From NCBI GenBank assembly GCA_947497245.1, contig CANMFO010000002.1, positions 558,001 through 622,000 on the forward strand: 64,000 bases of DNA. The letters are read 5' to 3'. Below the pieces are notes generated by a model. That model made no database searches. It saw nothing but the letters and a program-made list of their open reading frames with translations, and was not told where the DNA came from. This DNA is from an uncultured Flavobacteriaceae bacterium (GTDB taxonomy: Bacteria > Bacteroidota > Bacteroidia > Flavobacteriales > Flavobacteriaceae). Both the position numbers and the translations under genes were made by a program. Positions 1 to 9,098 of this stretch are shown one piece after another (position 1 is the stretch's first letter; every line of letters starts with the position of its first letter).

Positions 1-390
1 GACCACCGCCACATCGCTGCCCAGGACTTCCACGGTGGCCCCCATCACCGTGTTTTCCACAAAATTGTCCAGGACGATCGCACAGATGTCCACAGTGGTG
101 CTTTTTGCCAGGGTGTAATACCGGTCATTGAGCTTTTGTACCTTGATCTGGGTTTGGTGCTGGATATCGCCCAATATCTGCGGCAGTGCTTTGCCTTCTG
201 GTAGTTTGACTTCAATGTCGCGGATATCCGCATCGACATATGAGAATTTGATATCGAAATCCTTTTCCAGTTTTTGGATCAGGGAAATGAGCTTGATGCG
301 CACCACCTCCTGCGCCCTTCCCTCAAGGGTTACAAAAAAAAATAGCAGACACAAAAAAACAAGTAAGGGTTTAAGGGGTGTTTTCTGCAT
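1..390 (-). CDS. TonB-dependent receptor, N-terminal part (runs off window)
   Basis: This is the first 130 codons of an outer-membrane TonB-dependent receptor that continues beyond position 1. The start at 390 gives a hydrophobic signal peptide (about residues 5-22). An STN-like (secretin/TonB short N-terminal) domain follows at about 28-88, the part that signals to FecR proteins. The last visible residues look like the start of a carboxypeptidase-regulatory-like beta domain. The start codon overlaps the end of the FecR gene by 20 bases, so the two are probably translationally coupled. The order sigma, FecR, receptor is the classical cell-surface signalling arrangement. The substrate cannot be read from this piece. 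Confidence 0.85.
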   Translation of the reverse strand, partial: MQKTPLKPLLVFLCLLFFFVTLEGRAQEVVRIKLISLIQKLEKDFDIKFSYVDADIRDIEVKLPEGKALPQILGDIQHQTQIKVQKLNDRYYTLAKSTTVDICAIVLDNFVENTVMGATVEVLGSDVAVV

Positions 391-1282
391 AGAACAGCAC
401 TTTATTCCCCTCAAATTTAAACTTTATTCGGGAAGGAACACTAATGCTCTTCAAGGCCAATTGTGCATCGTTGTTACTGAAAGTGCCCGTGTACAACTGA
501 TCCGTATCGATGTTTTGGGTCTCCACATGGACATTGTGCTGCCTTTCGAACTCGGCCAATACATATTTCAACGGGATACTCTTAAATGAACTCTCCTTGC
601 CCATCCATGAAGGTACGGTGGTGCCTGGGACCCTCGCCTCGACAACATTACCGTTGATGGCCATAAAGGAACTTCCCGCGGGCAATTGGGTCTCCTTGCC
701 GTTAAAGGTTACACTGACCAGGCCCTCGAAACAAGTAACTTCAAAAAAGTCCCCACGGTGCTCCACATTGAACTGGGTACCCAAAACGGCTACAACACCC
801 GACTTGGTGGCCACGGTAAAACGCTTGCCCTTGGCAACCTTAAAAAAGGCCTCGCCTTCCAAATCAATATTTCGTTCCCGATCCCATTTGCGCTCGCTAA
901 AGGATATTTCGGAATCGGCATTGAGCACGATCTCGGAATCATCCGGAAGTACTACTTCCTTATTTTCGGCATATTGGGTGGCTATGGTCTCATCCAGGGT
1001 GTTGAGGTAAAAATAGGAACCTGTAACAAGTACGGCTACTGCTGCGGCAACCCTTAAAAACTTCTTGAAAGGATGCAGTTGTACCACCTTGGTCTCTTTA
1101 AGGGTACGCTGGTTCTGCACTGCCATAAAGGCTTCCCCCGTATCAAAATCAGGGGCTTTCAAAGAACTGGATGCCTCGATGATACGCTGGTACGCGGCAT
1201 ACTCGTCGGATTTCTTGAACTCCGCCAATTCTGCTTCCGTAAGCTCCCCGTTGAGCCATTTTGCCAAGTAATTTTCTTGCAT
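371..1282 (-). CDS. FecR family anti-sigma factor
   Basis: This is a 303-residue inner-membrane anti-sigma regulator. The cytoplasmic N-terminal helices (about 1-72) should bind the sigma factor encoded upstream. One membrane helix lies at about 77-94. A periplasmic FecR domain (about 100-195) follows, with a DUF4974-type C-terminal domain (about 233-300) expected to meet the STN domain of the receptor. Length and layout are normal for the family. It lies about 200 bases downstream of the sigma gene on the same strand and overlaps the receptor gene by 20 bases. The function follows from family knowledge. Confidence 0.95.
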   Translation of the reverse strand: MQENYLAKWLNGELTEAELAEFKKSDEYAAYQRIIEASSSLKAPDFDTGEAFMAVQNQRTLKETKVVQLHPFKKFLRVAAAVAVLVTGSYFYLNTLDETIATQYAENKEVVLPDDSEIVLNADSEISFSERKWDRERNIDLEGEAFFKVAKGKRFTVATKSGVVAVLGTQFNVEHRGDFFEVTCFEGLVSVTFNGKETQLPAGSSFMAINGNVVEARVPGTTVPSWMGKESSFKSIPLKYVLAEFERQHNVHVETQNIDTDQLYTGTFSNNDAQLALKSISVPSRIKFKFEGNKVLFYAENTP

Positions 1283-1484
1283 GATTTCTAACTTTACTAC
1301 CTTAATAACAATCCAAAGGGAAAAAACCCTACTTTTTGAACACTTTCCGCGTTGCCCTTTGGATGCCAGATATCCTTTTTCCTAAGGATTTTCAGTTTTA
1401 AGCGCTGATCACTCCGTACTTTGTTTATTCAAAAGATACCTTAAAGTATCACCTCGACATTTGAAATGCCAACTTGGGTCTGGC

Positions 1485-1997
1485 TTATATTCCATCGATC
1501 TGTTCCCTTAGCGATTTTAAGGCCAAGTGCATCCGCTTTTCAATGGCCTTTACGCTCACCCCTTCCATCTCAGCGATCTCGGCATACTTTTTCCCATCTA
1601 TCCGATTCAATAAAAAAGTGGTGCGCTGGTTTTCCGGCAAACGGTTCAGGGCCAGATCCAATTTTTCCTGGAATTGATCTTGTTCCATTAAAAACTCCGG
1701 AGATTCGTGAGTGGTTCTTAGGGTCTTGTCCGCATACTTTAAGCGTACCTTTTCGGCCTTGATGACATTCAGGTACATATTGTTCGCTACGGTGTATACA
1801 AACGATTTTGCTTTTTCTGGAGCTACTTTGGAACAATTCTCCCATAACTTCACAAAAGCCTCCTGAACAGCGTCGTGTGCCTTTTCCTCATTCCCGAACT
1901 TATAATAAATATAGTTAAAAACCGTTTTTGAATTAGCCTTGAAGATAGAGCCGAACACCTCTTCTTCACATACATTATCTTGGAGATTGGTTTCCAA
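1485..1997 (-). CDS. ECF RNA polymerase sigma factor (FecI/RpoE-like)
   Basis: This is a 170-residue extracytoplasmic-function sigma factor. Region 2 spans about residues 20-85 and contains the helix with the DAVQEAF motif that contacts core polymerase and the -10 region. Region 4 spans about 115-165 and ends in a helix-turn-helix around AEIAEMEGVSVKAIEKRM. It is the first gene of a sigma-FecR-TonB receptor set and should direct transcription of that locus when the receptor is occupied. A TATCTTTG promoter element lies upstream on this strand (complement of 2124-2131). Confidence 0.95.
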   Translation of the reverse strand: METNLQDNVCEEEVFGSIFKANSKTVFNYIYYKFGNEEKAHDAVQEAFVKLWENCSKVAPEKAKSFVYTVANNMYLNVIKAEKVRLKYADKTLRTTHESPEFLMEQDQFQEKLDLALNRLPENQRTTFLLNRIDGKKYAEIAEMEGVSVKAIEKRMHLALKSLREQIDGI

Positions 1998-2123
1998 ATT
2001 GGTTGGTTTTTTTAGATCGGATTAAATTGAACTGCGCATTTGGACACCGCGTTTATGACTTTGGACAATTCCGTAAGACCCATGAACAACGGTAAGGAAT
2101 CCAGTATGTAACGCTAAGTGTAC

Positions 2124-2131
2124 CAAAGATA
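2124..2131 (-). promoter_or_regulatory. Candidate -7 promoter element of the sigma factor gene
   Basis: On the minus strand this reads TATCTTTG, a full match to the Bacteroidota TAnnTTTG element. It would start a transcript near 2118 with a leader of about 120 bases before the sigma gene. No clear -33 TTG was found at the usual distance. Confidence 0.45.
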
Positions 2132-2215
2132 TTTTAAAAAAAATTAAGAATTGGGGTAGGGTGTTTTTTAAATCGGTTGTTTTAGGGATGAAGTAACAAA
2201 AAAATCCAAATCGTT

Positions 2216-3970
2216 ATGAAAAAGTTTTTGAATTATGCGCTGTACACTGGCCTACTGGTTGCAGCTTTGATGTTTACCTCTTGTCAAACCGAAGAAGTTG
2301 GCGGTTCCATGAACGATGAGGCGGAAACCTTGATGGCCGGTTCCAATACCGTAAAATTGGTTGAGCATACCGTTTCCAATGATGGTTCTTTCGACAATAT
2401 TGTTGATGGTTCCAGTTGTTTTGATGTTCGTTTTCCCTATACCGTGTCCGTGAACGGACTGGAAATTACCATCAATTCGCACGAAGACCTCGCATTGATC
2501 GAGGAGTTGTTCGATGCCGTTGACGACGACGAAGATATTCTCGATATCTTTTTCCCGATTACCGTTATCCTAGCGGATTATACCGAGATTACCATTAATG
2601 GAAAGGAAGATCTGCGCGAACTTGCCGAAAAGTGCATCGAAGGTGGTGGCGATGATGATATCGAATGTATCGACGTCATATATCCCATCGACCTGTTTAC
2701 CTTCAATCCGGAATCCGTGCAGACCGGAACGGTCACCGTGAATAGTGATAAGGAGTTGCGACGTTTCTTTGCCGGTTTGGGCGAAACCGATCTGATCAGT
2801 TTCAATTTTCCCATATCATTTGAAATGTACGATGGTACCAAGGTAACGGTCAACACCAATGCCGAATTGGCCGATGCCATTGAAAGGGCAAAAAATGCCT
2901 GTGATGAAGATGATGATGATGATTACAACGATGACGATTTTTCCAAGGAACGATTGGACGCCCTATTGGTAGAATGCCCATGGTCCATCAAAGAAGTGGA
3001 ACGGGACAACCAAAATCAGACCGATCAGTACAGAGAGTACTTAATGAACTTCAGCGAGGACGGGAAAGTTACCGTAATCGACAGGATGGGAAACAGCCTG
3101 ACCGGTTCTTGGAGTACTAGGGTTGCGGATTGGAAGGTACTGTTGAAACTGGAATTTGATGTCTTGGTGGACTTCAATTTGGAATGGTTTGTTTACGAAC
3201 TTGAAAAAGACATGATCAAACTGTACCAAGAGGGAGGTAACAAAATCATCATGAACAGCGTGTGTGATGTTGTCGACCAGGAACCCGATACCTTAAGGGA
3301 AATCCTAAGGGAATGCCACTGGGTCATCAAGAAAGTAAAGGTTGATGGTGAGGAGATCAGACGACTTTTGGGCTATGAATTCGAGTTTACCGCCGAAGGC
3401 GTCACTTTGAGCAACGGGGAAACTACCTCTCAGGGTTCTTGGGAAATTACGACCAATGAGCAGGGCCGTTTGGTCATGGCCATCACGATGGGCGAGGAGC
3501 CTGGTGTCAGTTTTGAATGGCCCTTGAGCCACCTGAGGAACGATCGATTGAAGTTCGAGATTCCCGGGACCGATTATGAGTTGATTTTACAACGCGTCTG
3601 TAACAACAGTGCGGACGATGGTGATGTCATGGAAATCCGAAACGTGATGATGGGCGGTAGCTGGATGATCGCCAAATATGCCAAGGGCGATATGGACAGT
3701 ACCAGCAACTATGCGAACCATACCTTCGATTTCGGAGCTGAGCACAGAATGTCGGTGACCACTGGTGACACCGGTCCGACATATCCAGGACTTTGGAGGG
3801 TGCTGAGGAACAGCGATGGCAAACTAAAGGTGTATTTGAACCTTGGCGAAGAGGGTCCATTCGAGGATTTGACGGATGACTGGGATTTTGTATCCATCAA
3901 CGAGGGCCGCATCGAGTTGAAAGATATCGATGGAGAAGGTACCATAACCACTTTGGTTTTCGAAAAATAG
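2216..3970 (+). CDS. Large lipoprotein with four FP-repeats and three lipocalin-like domains
   Basis: This 584-residue protein has a lipoprotein signal ending at Cys23 (lipobox FTSC). Four related units of about 33 residues follow at about 69-100, 108-140, 152-186 and 193-227. Each has an FP pair, a short beta stretch, a TxN turn and an acidic helix. A very acidic linker lies at about 229-241. Three tandem lipocalin-like domains then begin near 246, 355 and 475, each opening with a W(S/V/M)I(K/A)-type strand and having a GxW motif in the middle. It is divergent from the sigma/FecR locus. No enzymatic motif was seen; a cell-surface binding role is only a guess. Confidence 0.85.
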   Translation: MKKFLNYALYTGLLVAALMFTSCQTEEVGGSMNDEAETLMAGSNTVKLVEHTVSNDGSFDNIVDGSSCFDVRFPYTVSVNGLEITINSHEDLALIEELFDAVDDDEDILDIFFPITVILADYTEITINGKEDLRELAEKCIEGGGDDDIECIDVIYPIDLFTFNPESVQTGTVTVNSDKELRRFFAGLGETDLISFNFPISFEMYDGTKVTVNTNAELADAIERAKNACDEDDDDDYNDDDFSKERLDALLVECPWSIKEVERDNQNQTDQYREYLMNFSEDGKVTVIDRMGNSLTGSWSTRVADWKVLLKLEFDVLVDFNLEWFVYELEKDMIKLYQEGGNKIIMNSVCDVVDQEPDTLREILRECHWVIKKVKVDGEEIRRLLGYEFEFTAEGVTLSNGETTSQGSWEITTNEQGRLVMAITMGEEPGVSFEWPLSHLRNDRLKFEIPGTDYELILQRVCNNSADDGDVMEIRNVMMGGSWMIAKYAKGDMDSTSNYANHTFDFGAEHRMSVTTGDTGPTYPGLWRVLRNSDGKLKVYLNLGEEGPFEDLTDDWDFVSINEGRIELKDIDGEGTITTLVFEK

Positions 3971-3976
3971 GATAAA

Positions 3977-4011
3977 GGGAGCCCAATGCCCAAGCATTGG
4001 GCTCCCCTTTT
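3977..4011 (+). terminator. Strong intrinsic terminator
   Basis: A perfect 13-bp stem (3977-3989 with 3994-4006) closes a CCAA loop and is followed by CTTTT. It sits seven bases after the large lipoprotein gene and separates it from the small lipoprotein gene. Confidence 0.9.
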
Positions 4012-4028
4012 ATCAAAAAAAGGAAGTA

Positions 4029-4487
4029 ATGAAAAAGGAAATAATGAGCTTTATGGCTTTTTTTGCCATAGTATTGATCTTTAAATCATGCTCCAGCGAT
4101 GATAACGATCTGGATGACCAGGTTACGGCTGCTGACATTGAAATGATAAAAGCGGCCGTCGGCACAGGTGAATGGAAGATTACCCGTTATGCGGATGACG
4201 AAAACGAAGAAACGTCGGATTATACGGGATTTGTATTTTCTTTTAATTCAAACGGTGTTCTGGTCGCTACCGATGGAAATACAGCACTGTCCGGTGCTTG
4301 GTCCGTCACCGATTCGGAAAAGAGTGATGACGATGTGGACTTCAATCTCTTTTTTGCGGCACCAGATGCCTTCGAGGAACTCAGTGACGATTGGGATATC
4401 CAAAAGTATTCCAATACCAAAATAGAACTAGTGGATGTTAGCGGAGGCGATGGTGGTACGGACCACTTGACATTTGAAAAGATCTAA
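4029..4487 (+). CDS. Small lipocalin-like lipoprotein
   Basis: This is a 152-residue lipoprotein with a signal peptide ending at the lipobox FKSC (Cys21). The mature part is one lipocalin-like domain. It clearly resembles the last domain of the neighbouring 584-residue lipoprotein: W-K-I-x-(R/K)-Y-A near the start, a central GxW, an LSDDWDI/LTDDWDF segment, and a C-terminal LxFEK. The pair probably arose by domain duplication. Function is unknown; the usual annotation would be lipocalin family protein. Confidence 0.85.
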   Translation: MKKEIMSFMAFFAIVLIFKSCSSDDNDLDDQVTAADIEMIKAAVGTGEWKITRYADDENEETSDYTGFVFSFNSNGVLVATDGNTALSGAWSVTDSEKSDDDVDFNLFFAAPDAFEELSDDWDIQKYSNTKIELVDVSGGDGGTDHLTFEKI

Positions 4488-4528
4488 TACGATTTACCCC
4501 ACATCTTTTTTGCCCCACATGTTGAGGA

Positions 4529-4557
4529 ACGCCCATCGAAAGATGGGTGTTTTTTTT
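4529..4557 (+). terminator. Intrinsic terminator after the small lipoprotein gene
   Basis: A nine-bp stem with one G-T pair (4529-4537 with 4542-4550), a GAAA loop and an uninterrupted T tract ending at 4557. Confidence 0.85.
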
Positions 4558-4745
4558 GGTATGGCCATTTTGGCGGCCATAGGGCCAAAATGCTGGTGCC
4601 CTGGGCCAATGCTGGTGGACGGCCAGTACGGGCATGGGCATGTTGGGCCCGTTTGCTGCCCGTTCCCATTTACCGAGACTGTCGGGCAGGGTCGTGATAC
4701 GGACATTTTTTGACCATATCCGACCTTCTTTCCCTTTGTTATTAT

Positions 4746-4753
4746 TAAATTTG
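4746..4753 (+). promoter_or_regulatory. Candidate -7 promoter element for ffh
   Basis: TAAATTTG matches TAnnTTTG and would give a leader of about 20 bases before the ffh start at 4779. The preceding 170 bases are rich in GGCC/ATGGCC pieces that could fold, but no known RNA was recognised there. Confidence 0.45.
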
Positions 4754-4778
4754 CCTTTCCTCAAAAGAAAGCAAGACG

Positions 4779-6116
4779 ATGTTTGATAATTTAAGTGAGA
4801 AGCTCGATAAAGCCCTTCATGTCCTTAAGGGCCATGGACAGATAACGGAAATAAATGTGGCGGAGACCACCAAGGAGGTCCGTAGAGCCTTATTGGATGC
4901 CGATGTCAACTTTAGGATTGCCAAGGAATTTACCAACAGGGTAAAGGAAAAGGCCCTGGGCCAAAATGTACTGAGCTCCCTACAACCGGGCCAGTTAATG
5001 GTGAAGATTGTCAAGGATGAACTCACGGCCCTTATGGGGGGTGAGACCGAAGGGATAAACCTTTCGGAAACTCCCTCGGTGGTTTTGATGTCCGGGCTCC
5101 AAGGTTCTGGAAAAACTACGTTTTCGGGCAAGTTGGCCAACTTTCTCAAGAGCAAAAAATCTAAAAACCCCTTATTGGTTGCCTGCGACGTATACCGCCC
5201 GGCCGCGATCGATCAATTGCATGTGGTCGGCGACCAGATTGGCGTTGAAGTCTTTTCCGACAAGGAAAACAAAGATCCAGTGGCCATTGCCAAAGCAGGT
5301 ATTGCCCATGCAAAGGCCAATGGTTTTAATGTGGTCATCATCGACACCGCGGGCCGATTGGCGGTGGACAAAAAGATGATGGACGAGATATCGGATATCC
5401 ATAAGGCCATACGACCACAGGAAACCCTTTTCGTAGTGGACTCCATGACGGGACAGGATGCGGTGAACACGGCCAAGGCCTTTAACGATATCCTGAATTT
5501 TGATGGGGTAATTTTGACAAAATTGGATGGTGATACCCGCGGGGGTGCCGCCATTTCTATAAAATCCGTTGTCGACAAGCCCATTAAATTTATAGGTACC
5601 GGGGAAAAAATGGAGGCCATCGACGTTTTTCACCCTTCGCGAATGGCCGATCGTATTTTGGGCATGGGCGATGTGATCTCCCTGGTGGAACGGGCACAGG
5701 AACAGTTTGATGAAGAAGAGGCCAGAAAGATCCAAAAGAAGATTGCCAAGAACCGATTTGGGTTCGACGACTTTCTCAGCCAGATCCAACAGATCAAAAA
5801 AATGGGGAACATCAAGGATTTGATGGGCATGATCCCAGGAGCCGGAAAGGCCCTGAAGGGATTGGATATCGATGATGATGCCTTTAAGCATATCGAGGCC
5901 ATCATCCATTCCATGACCCCCGAAGAGCGTTCCACACCCTCGAAGTTGAATGCCAGTCGCAAAAAGCGCATTGCCAAAGGAAGCGGACGTACCATACAGG
6001 AAGTTAACCAACTGCTGAAACAATTTGATCAAATGGGCAAAATGATGAAAATGATGCAAGGTGGGGGCGGTAAAAAGATGATGCAGATGATGGGCGGTGG
6101 CCTGGGCCGCAAGTAG
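4779..6116 (+). CDS. ffh: Signal recognition particle protein Ffh
   Basis: This 445-residue GTPase binds signal sequences of nascent membrane proteins and delivers ribosomes to FtsY. The N domain is at about 1-90. The G domain has GLQGSGKTT at 106-114, a DTAGR motif and a TKLDGD motif. The methionine-rich M domain starts at about 300 and ends in the typical MMKMMQ/MMQMMGG tail. It is full length. It stands alone after a terminator and is followed by folD. Confidence 0.99.
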   Translation: MFDNLSEKLDKALHVLKGHGQITEINVAETTKEVRRALLDADVNFRIAKEFTNRVKEKALGQNVLSSLQPGQLMVKIVKDELTALMGGETEGINLSETPSVVLMSGLQGSGKTTFSGKLANFLKSKKSKNPLLVACDVYRPAAIDQLHVVGDQIGVEVFSDKENKDPVAIAKAGIAHAKANGFNVVIIDTAGRLAVDKKMMDEISDIHKAIRPQETLFVVDSMTGQDAVNTAKAFNDILNFDGVILTKLDGDTRGGAAISIKSVVDKPIKFIGTGEKMEAIDVFHPSRMADRILGMGDVISLVERAQEQFDEEEARKIQKKIAKNRFGFDDFLSQIQQIKKMGNIKDLMGMIPGAGKALKGLDIDDDAFKHIEAIIHSMTPEERSTPSKLNASRKKRIAKGSGRTIQEVNQLLKQFDQMGKMMKMMQGGGGKKMMQMMGGGLGRK

Positions 6117-6361
6117 GTTTCAGCAAAGGAAAAGGGCTGTTGCGGCATATCCTGAAATCATTGCAAAGGGCGGGGCAAGCCCTCCGTTTGGCGCCGCCAG
6201 GAAAAAAGATTGTTTTGTTCATGTATCCGGAATCCGCGGGATGGTTTGGAAAAATCCGCAGGACGGGAGGATAATGGAAAATGTTAATAACCAAGGTGGG
6301 TTTGGCGTAGGGAACATGGAAACCACTACGGTAAAAGGCCATTGCTAACCGAATATATAAA

Positions 6362-7246
6362 ATGACCATTCTAGACGGAAAAAAAGTCTCCAACGAGATA
6401 AAGGAAGAAATCGCTGCCGAGGTAGCCAAGATGAAGGAACGAGGGGAAAAAGTGCCCCATTTGGCCGCTGTCCTTGTAGGCAACGATGGGGCCAGCCTTA
6501 CCTATGTGGGGAGCAAGGTGCGCTCCTGTAAACGCGTGGGCTTTGAATCCACTTTGGTCCAAATGCCCAGTACCACCTCTGAACTGGAACTGTTGAAAAA
6601 GATAGAGGAGCTCAATCAGGACAGCGATATCGATGGGTTTATCGTTCAGCTTCCCCTACCGGATCAAATCGATACCCAGAAGGTGATCATGGCCGTGCAT
6701 CCGGATAAGGATGTCGATGGGTTCCATCCCACCAATTTTGGAAAGATGGCCTTGGACATGAGTACCTTTATTCCAGCAACCCCCTTCGGTATTCTTGAGC
6801 TTTTGGAACGGTACAAGGTAGATACCAAGGGAAAACATACGGTCGTCATCGGTCGAAGCCATATCGTGGGCCGCCCGATGAGCATCTTAATGGGCCGCAA
6901 GGGGTGGCCGGGTAACTCTACCGTTACCCTGACCCATAGCCATACCAAAAACATTACCCAGATCATTTCCCAGGCCGATATTGTGATCTCCGCCCTGGGT
7001 GTCCCCCATTTTCTTAAGGCCGAAATGGTGAAGGACGATGCCGTGATCATCGACGTGGGCATTACCCGGGTCCCGGACGACACAAAGGAAAAGGGATATT
7101 ACATTACCGGGGACGTTGACTTTGAGAACGTGAGCAAAAAAGCATCCTACATTACCCCCGTGCCGGGAGGAGTTGGGCCCATGACGATCGCCATGCTGCT
7201 GAAAAACACTCTGCTGGCCAGGGAAAGGCACAGAAGCAAGAGCTAG
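6362..7246 (+). CDS. folD: Bifunctional methylenetetrahydrofolate dehydrogenase/cyclohydrolase FolD
   Basis: This 294-residue cytoplasmic enzyme interconverts 5,10-methylene-, methenyl- and 10-formyl-tetrahydrofolate using NADP. Family signatures are visible: the catalytic Tyr48-x3-Lys52 pair, QLPLP, the DKDVDGFHP segment, the GRSHIVGRP NADP-binding loop and the C-terminal PVPGGVGPMT. Length is normal. The about 245 bases between ffh and this gene hold no supported gene. Confidence 0.98.
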   Translation: MTILDGKKVSNEIKEEIAAEVAKMKERGEKVPHLAAVLVGNDGASLTYVGSKVRSCKRVGFESTLVQMPSTTSELELLKKIEELNQDSDIDGFIVQLPLPDQIDTQKVIMAVHPDKDVDGFHPTNFGKMALDMSTFIPATPFGILELLERYKVDTKGKHTVVIGRSHIVGRPMSILMGRKGWPGNSTVTLTHSHTKNITQIISQADIVISALGVPHFLKAEMVKDDAVIIDVGITRVPDDTKEKGYYITGDVDFENVSKKASYITPVPGGVGPMTIAMLLKNTLLARERHRSKS

Positions 7247-7364
7247 CTAGGTAAAAGGGAAAATCCGGTGCCGAGGAACAGGGCTCCCCCCGCTTGGGGA
7301 AATCGTCCTACCATATTTGAGGAGTCCTTCAAAAACAGTACCTTTTGGGGTAAAATACCACGCC

Positions 7365-9098
7365 ATGCCAAAACTGTTTCCACTTTACCTCATAATTTGT
7401 TTTAGTTTGATGGGATGCCGGACGGATACCATGAGATCCCGCTTTGCCATCAACGTTTCCTTTGCCCATACCGCCAGTGCCGAAGCAAAGGATGGTCGAC
7501 TTTTATTAATGCTTTCCAATAATGATGAAGACGAACCTCGGTTCCAGATCAACGATGGGCTGAAGACCCAACTCATCTTTGGAATGAACGTGGAGGGCAT
7601 GGCCGCCGGCGAGAGCTGGACTTTTGATGATACGGTTTTTGGGTATCCCTATGCCAGTTTGGCGGACGTACCGCCGGGAGAGTACCAAGTACAGGCGTTG
7701 TTACATGTATATGAGACCTTTGACCTCGCCACGGGACATACCGTAAAATTGCCGATGGACAATGGTGAGGGCCAGCAATGGAACCGCTCCCCGGGCAATC
7801 TTTATAGCAAACCGTTTAAGATGGCCATAACCGACAAAGGAGTGCGGAGCGTGGATGTGGTAATGGACCAGGTGATCCAGCCCATCCCTGAACCCGAGGA
7901 TACCGAATGGATAAAGCACATCAAGATCAAATCCGAAAAACTGTCCGAATTCTGGGGCAGGGATATGTATTTGGGCGCACATATCCTGTTGCCAAAGGGC
8001 TTTGAAGAACACCCCGAGGCCAAGTACCCCTTGATGGTGTTTCACGGTCATTTCCCTTCCGATTTCGGGGGGTTCCGTACCACCCCGCCCGATACCGATC
8101 AGGAACCGGAGTATTCCGAAAGGTTCCAGTTGGAAGCCTATAACATCATCCAGGAACAGGAGGCCTATGATTTTTACAAACGCTGGAACGAACCGGATTT
8201 CCCCAGGTTTTTAATTGTTGAAATCCAACATCCAACCCCGTACTACGACGATTCCTATGCCGTGAATTCTGCCAGCCAGGGCCCCTATGGCGATGCGATT
8301 ACCTATGAGCTGATTCCCCATATCGAAAAAGAGTTCCGTGGAATGGGGGAGGGCTGGTCGCGCTTTCTGTACGGTGGTTCCACGGGGGGGTGGGAAGCAC
8401 TGGCCGTACAGGTAAAATATCCCGAGGAGTACAACGGCTGTTTTGCCGCTTGTCCCGATCCCATCGATTTTCGGGCGTATTGCCTCACCAATATCTATGA
8501 GGACAAAAACGCCTACTACTACGAGAGCGACCACAAAACCTTGGAAGTACCCAGCCATAGGGATTATCTAGGGCAGGTGCATACGACGCTAAGGGAGGGC
8601 AACCACCTGGAACTGGTTTTGGGCGATAAGAGCCGTTCGGGCCAACAGTGGGACATATGGGAGGCCACCTATTCCCCACAAGGGGAGGATGGGTATCCCG
8701 TTCGGCTCTGGGACAAAATGTCGGGCGATATCGACCATCAAGTGGCGGAATATTGGAAAGAGCACTATGACCTTCGGCATATCCTGGAACGGGATTGGGA
8801 GCAGTTGGGAAATGACCTCAAGGGCAAGATCAACATTTATTGTGGGGATATGGACAACTACTACCTGAACAATGCCGTGTATTTGATGGAGGATTTTCTG
8901 GAAAGCACTTCCGACCCCTATTACGGGGGCGAGGTGCTGTACGGTGACCGGGCGGAGCATTGTTGGAACGGCGATCCGGAACTGCCCAACGCCATTAGTC
9001 GTTTGCGATATAACAGTATGTACGTGCCCAAAATTATGAAGCGGATTGCGGAAAGCGCACCCAAAGGGGCCGATTTAACGAGTTGGAGGTATGAATAA
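7365..9098 (+). CDS. Lipoprotein esterase (alpha/beta hydrolase, PF00756-like)
   Basis: The start at 7365 is preferred to the upstream one because it begins a lipoprotein signal with the lipobox SLMGC. The mature protein is a large (577 residues in all) serine hydrolase of the putative esterase family. It has an N-terminal beta domain and a hydrolase core from about residue 200. The nucleophile motif is GGSTGGW, and VFHGHFPSDFGG forms the likely oxyanion region. The substrate is unknown; relatives act on acyl or carbohydrate esters. The last eight bases overlap the next gene. Confidence 0.8.
   Translation: MPKLFPLYLIICFSLMGCRTDTMRSRFAINVSFAHTASAEAKDGRLLLMLSNNDEDEPRFQINDGLKTQLIFGMNVEGMAAGESWTFDDTVFGYPYASLADVPPGEYQVQALLHVYETFDLATGHTVKLPMDNGEGQQWNRSPGNLYSKPFKMAITDKGVRSVDVVMDQVIQPIPEPEDTEWIKHIKIKSEKLSEFWGRDMYLGAHILLPKGFEEHPEAKYPLMVFHGHFPSDFGGFRTTPPDTDQEPEYSERFQLEAYNIIQEQEAYDFYKRWNEPDFPRFLIVEIQHPTPYYDDSYAVNSASQGPYGDAITYELIPHIEKEFRGMGEGWSRFLYGGSTGGWEALAVQVKYPEEYNGCFAACPDPIDFRAYCLTNIYEDKNAYYYESDHKTLEVPSHRDYLGQVHTTLREGNHLELVLGDKSRSGQQWDIWEATYSPQGEDGYPVRLWDKMSGDIDHQVAEYWKEHYDLRHILERDWEQLGNDLKGKINIYCGDMDNYYLNNAVYLMEDFLESTSDPYYGGEVLYGDRAEHCWNGDPELPNAISRLRYNSMYVPKIMKRIAESAPKGADLTSWRYE

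Noticed and set aside
4558-4745. Possible SRP RNA or other structured RNA before ffh
   Set aside because: The region is rich in GGCC/ATGGCC and could fold, but it lacks the conserved SRP RNA apical hairpin sequence, so no RNA is claimed.
6097-6348. Plus-strand reading frame between ffh and folD
   Set aside because: It overlaps the end of ffh, has a low-complexity, unlikely protein composition and no recognisable domain. I see no gene between ffh and folD.
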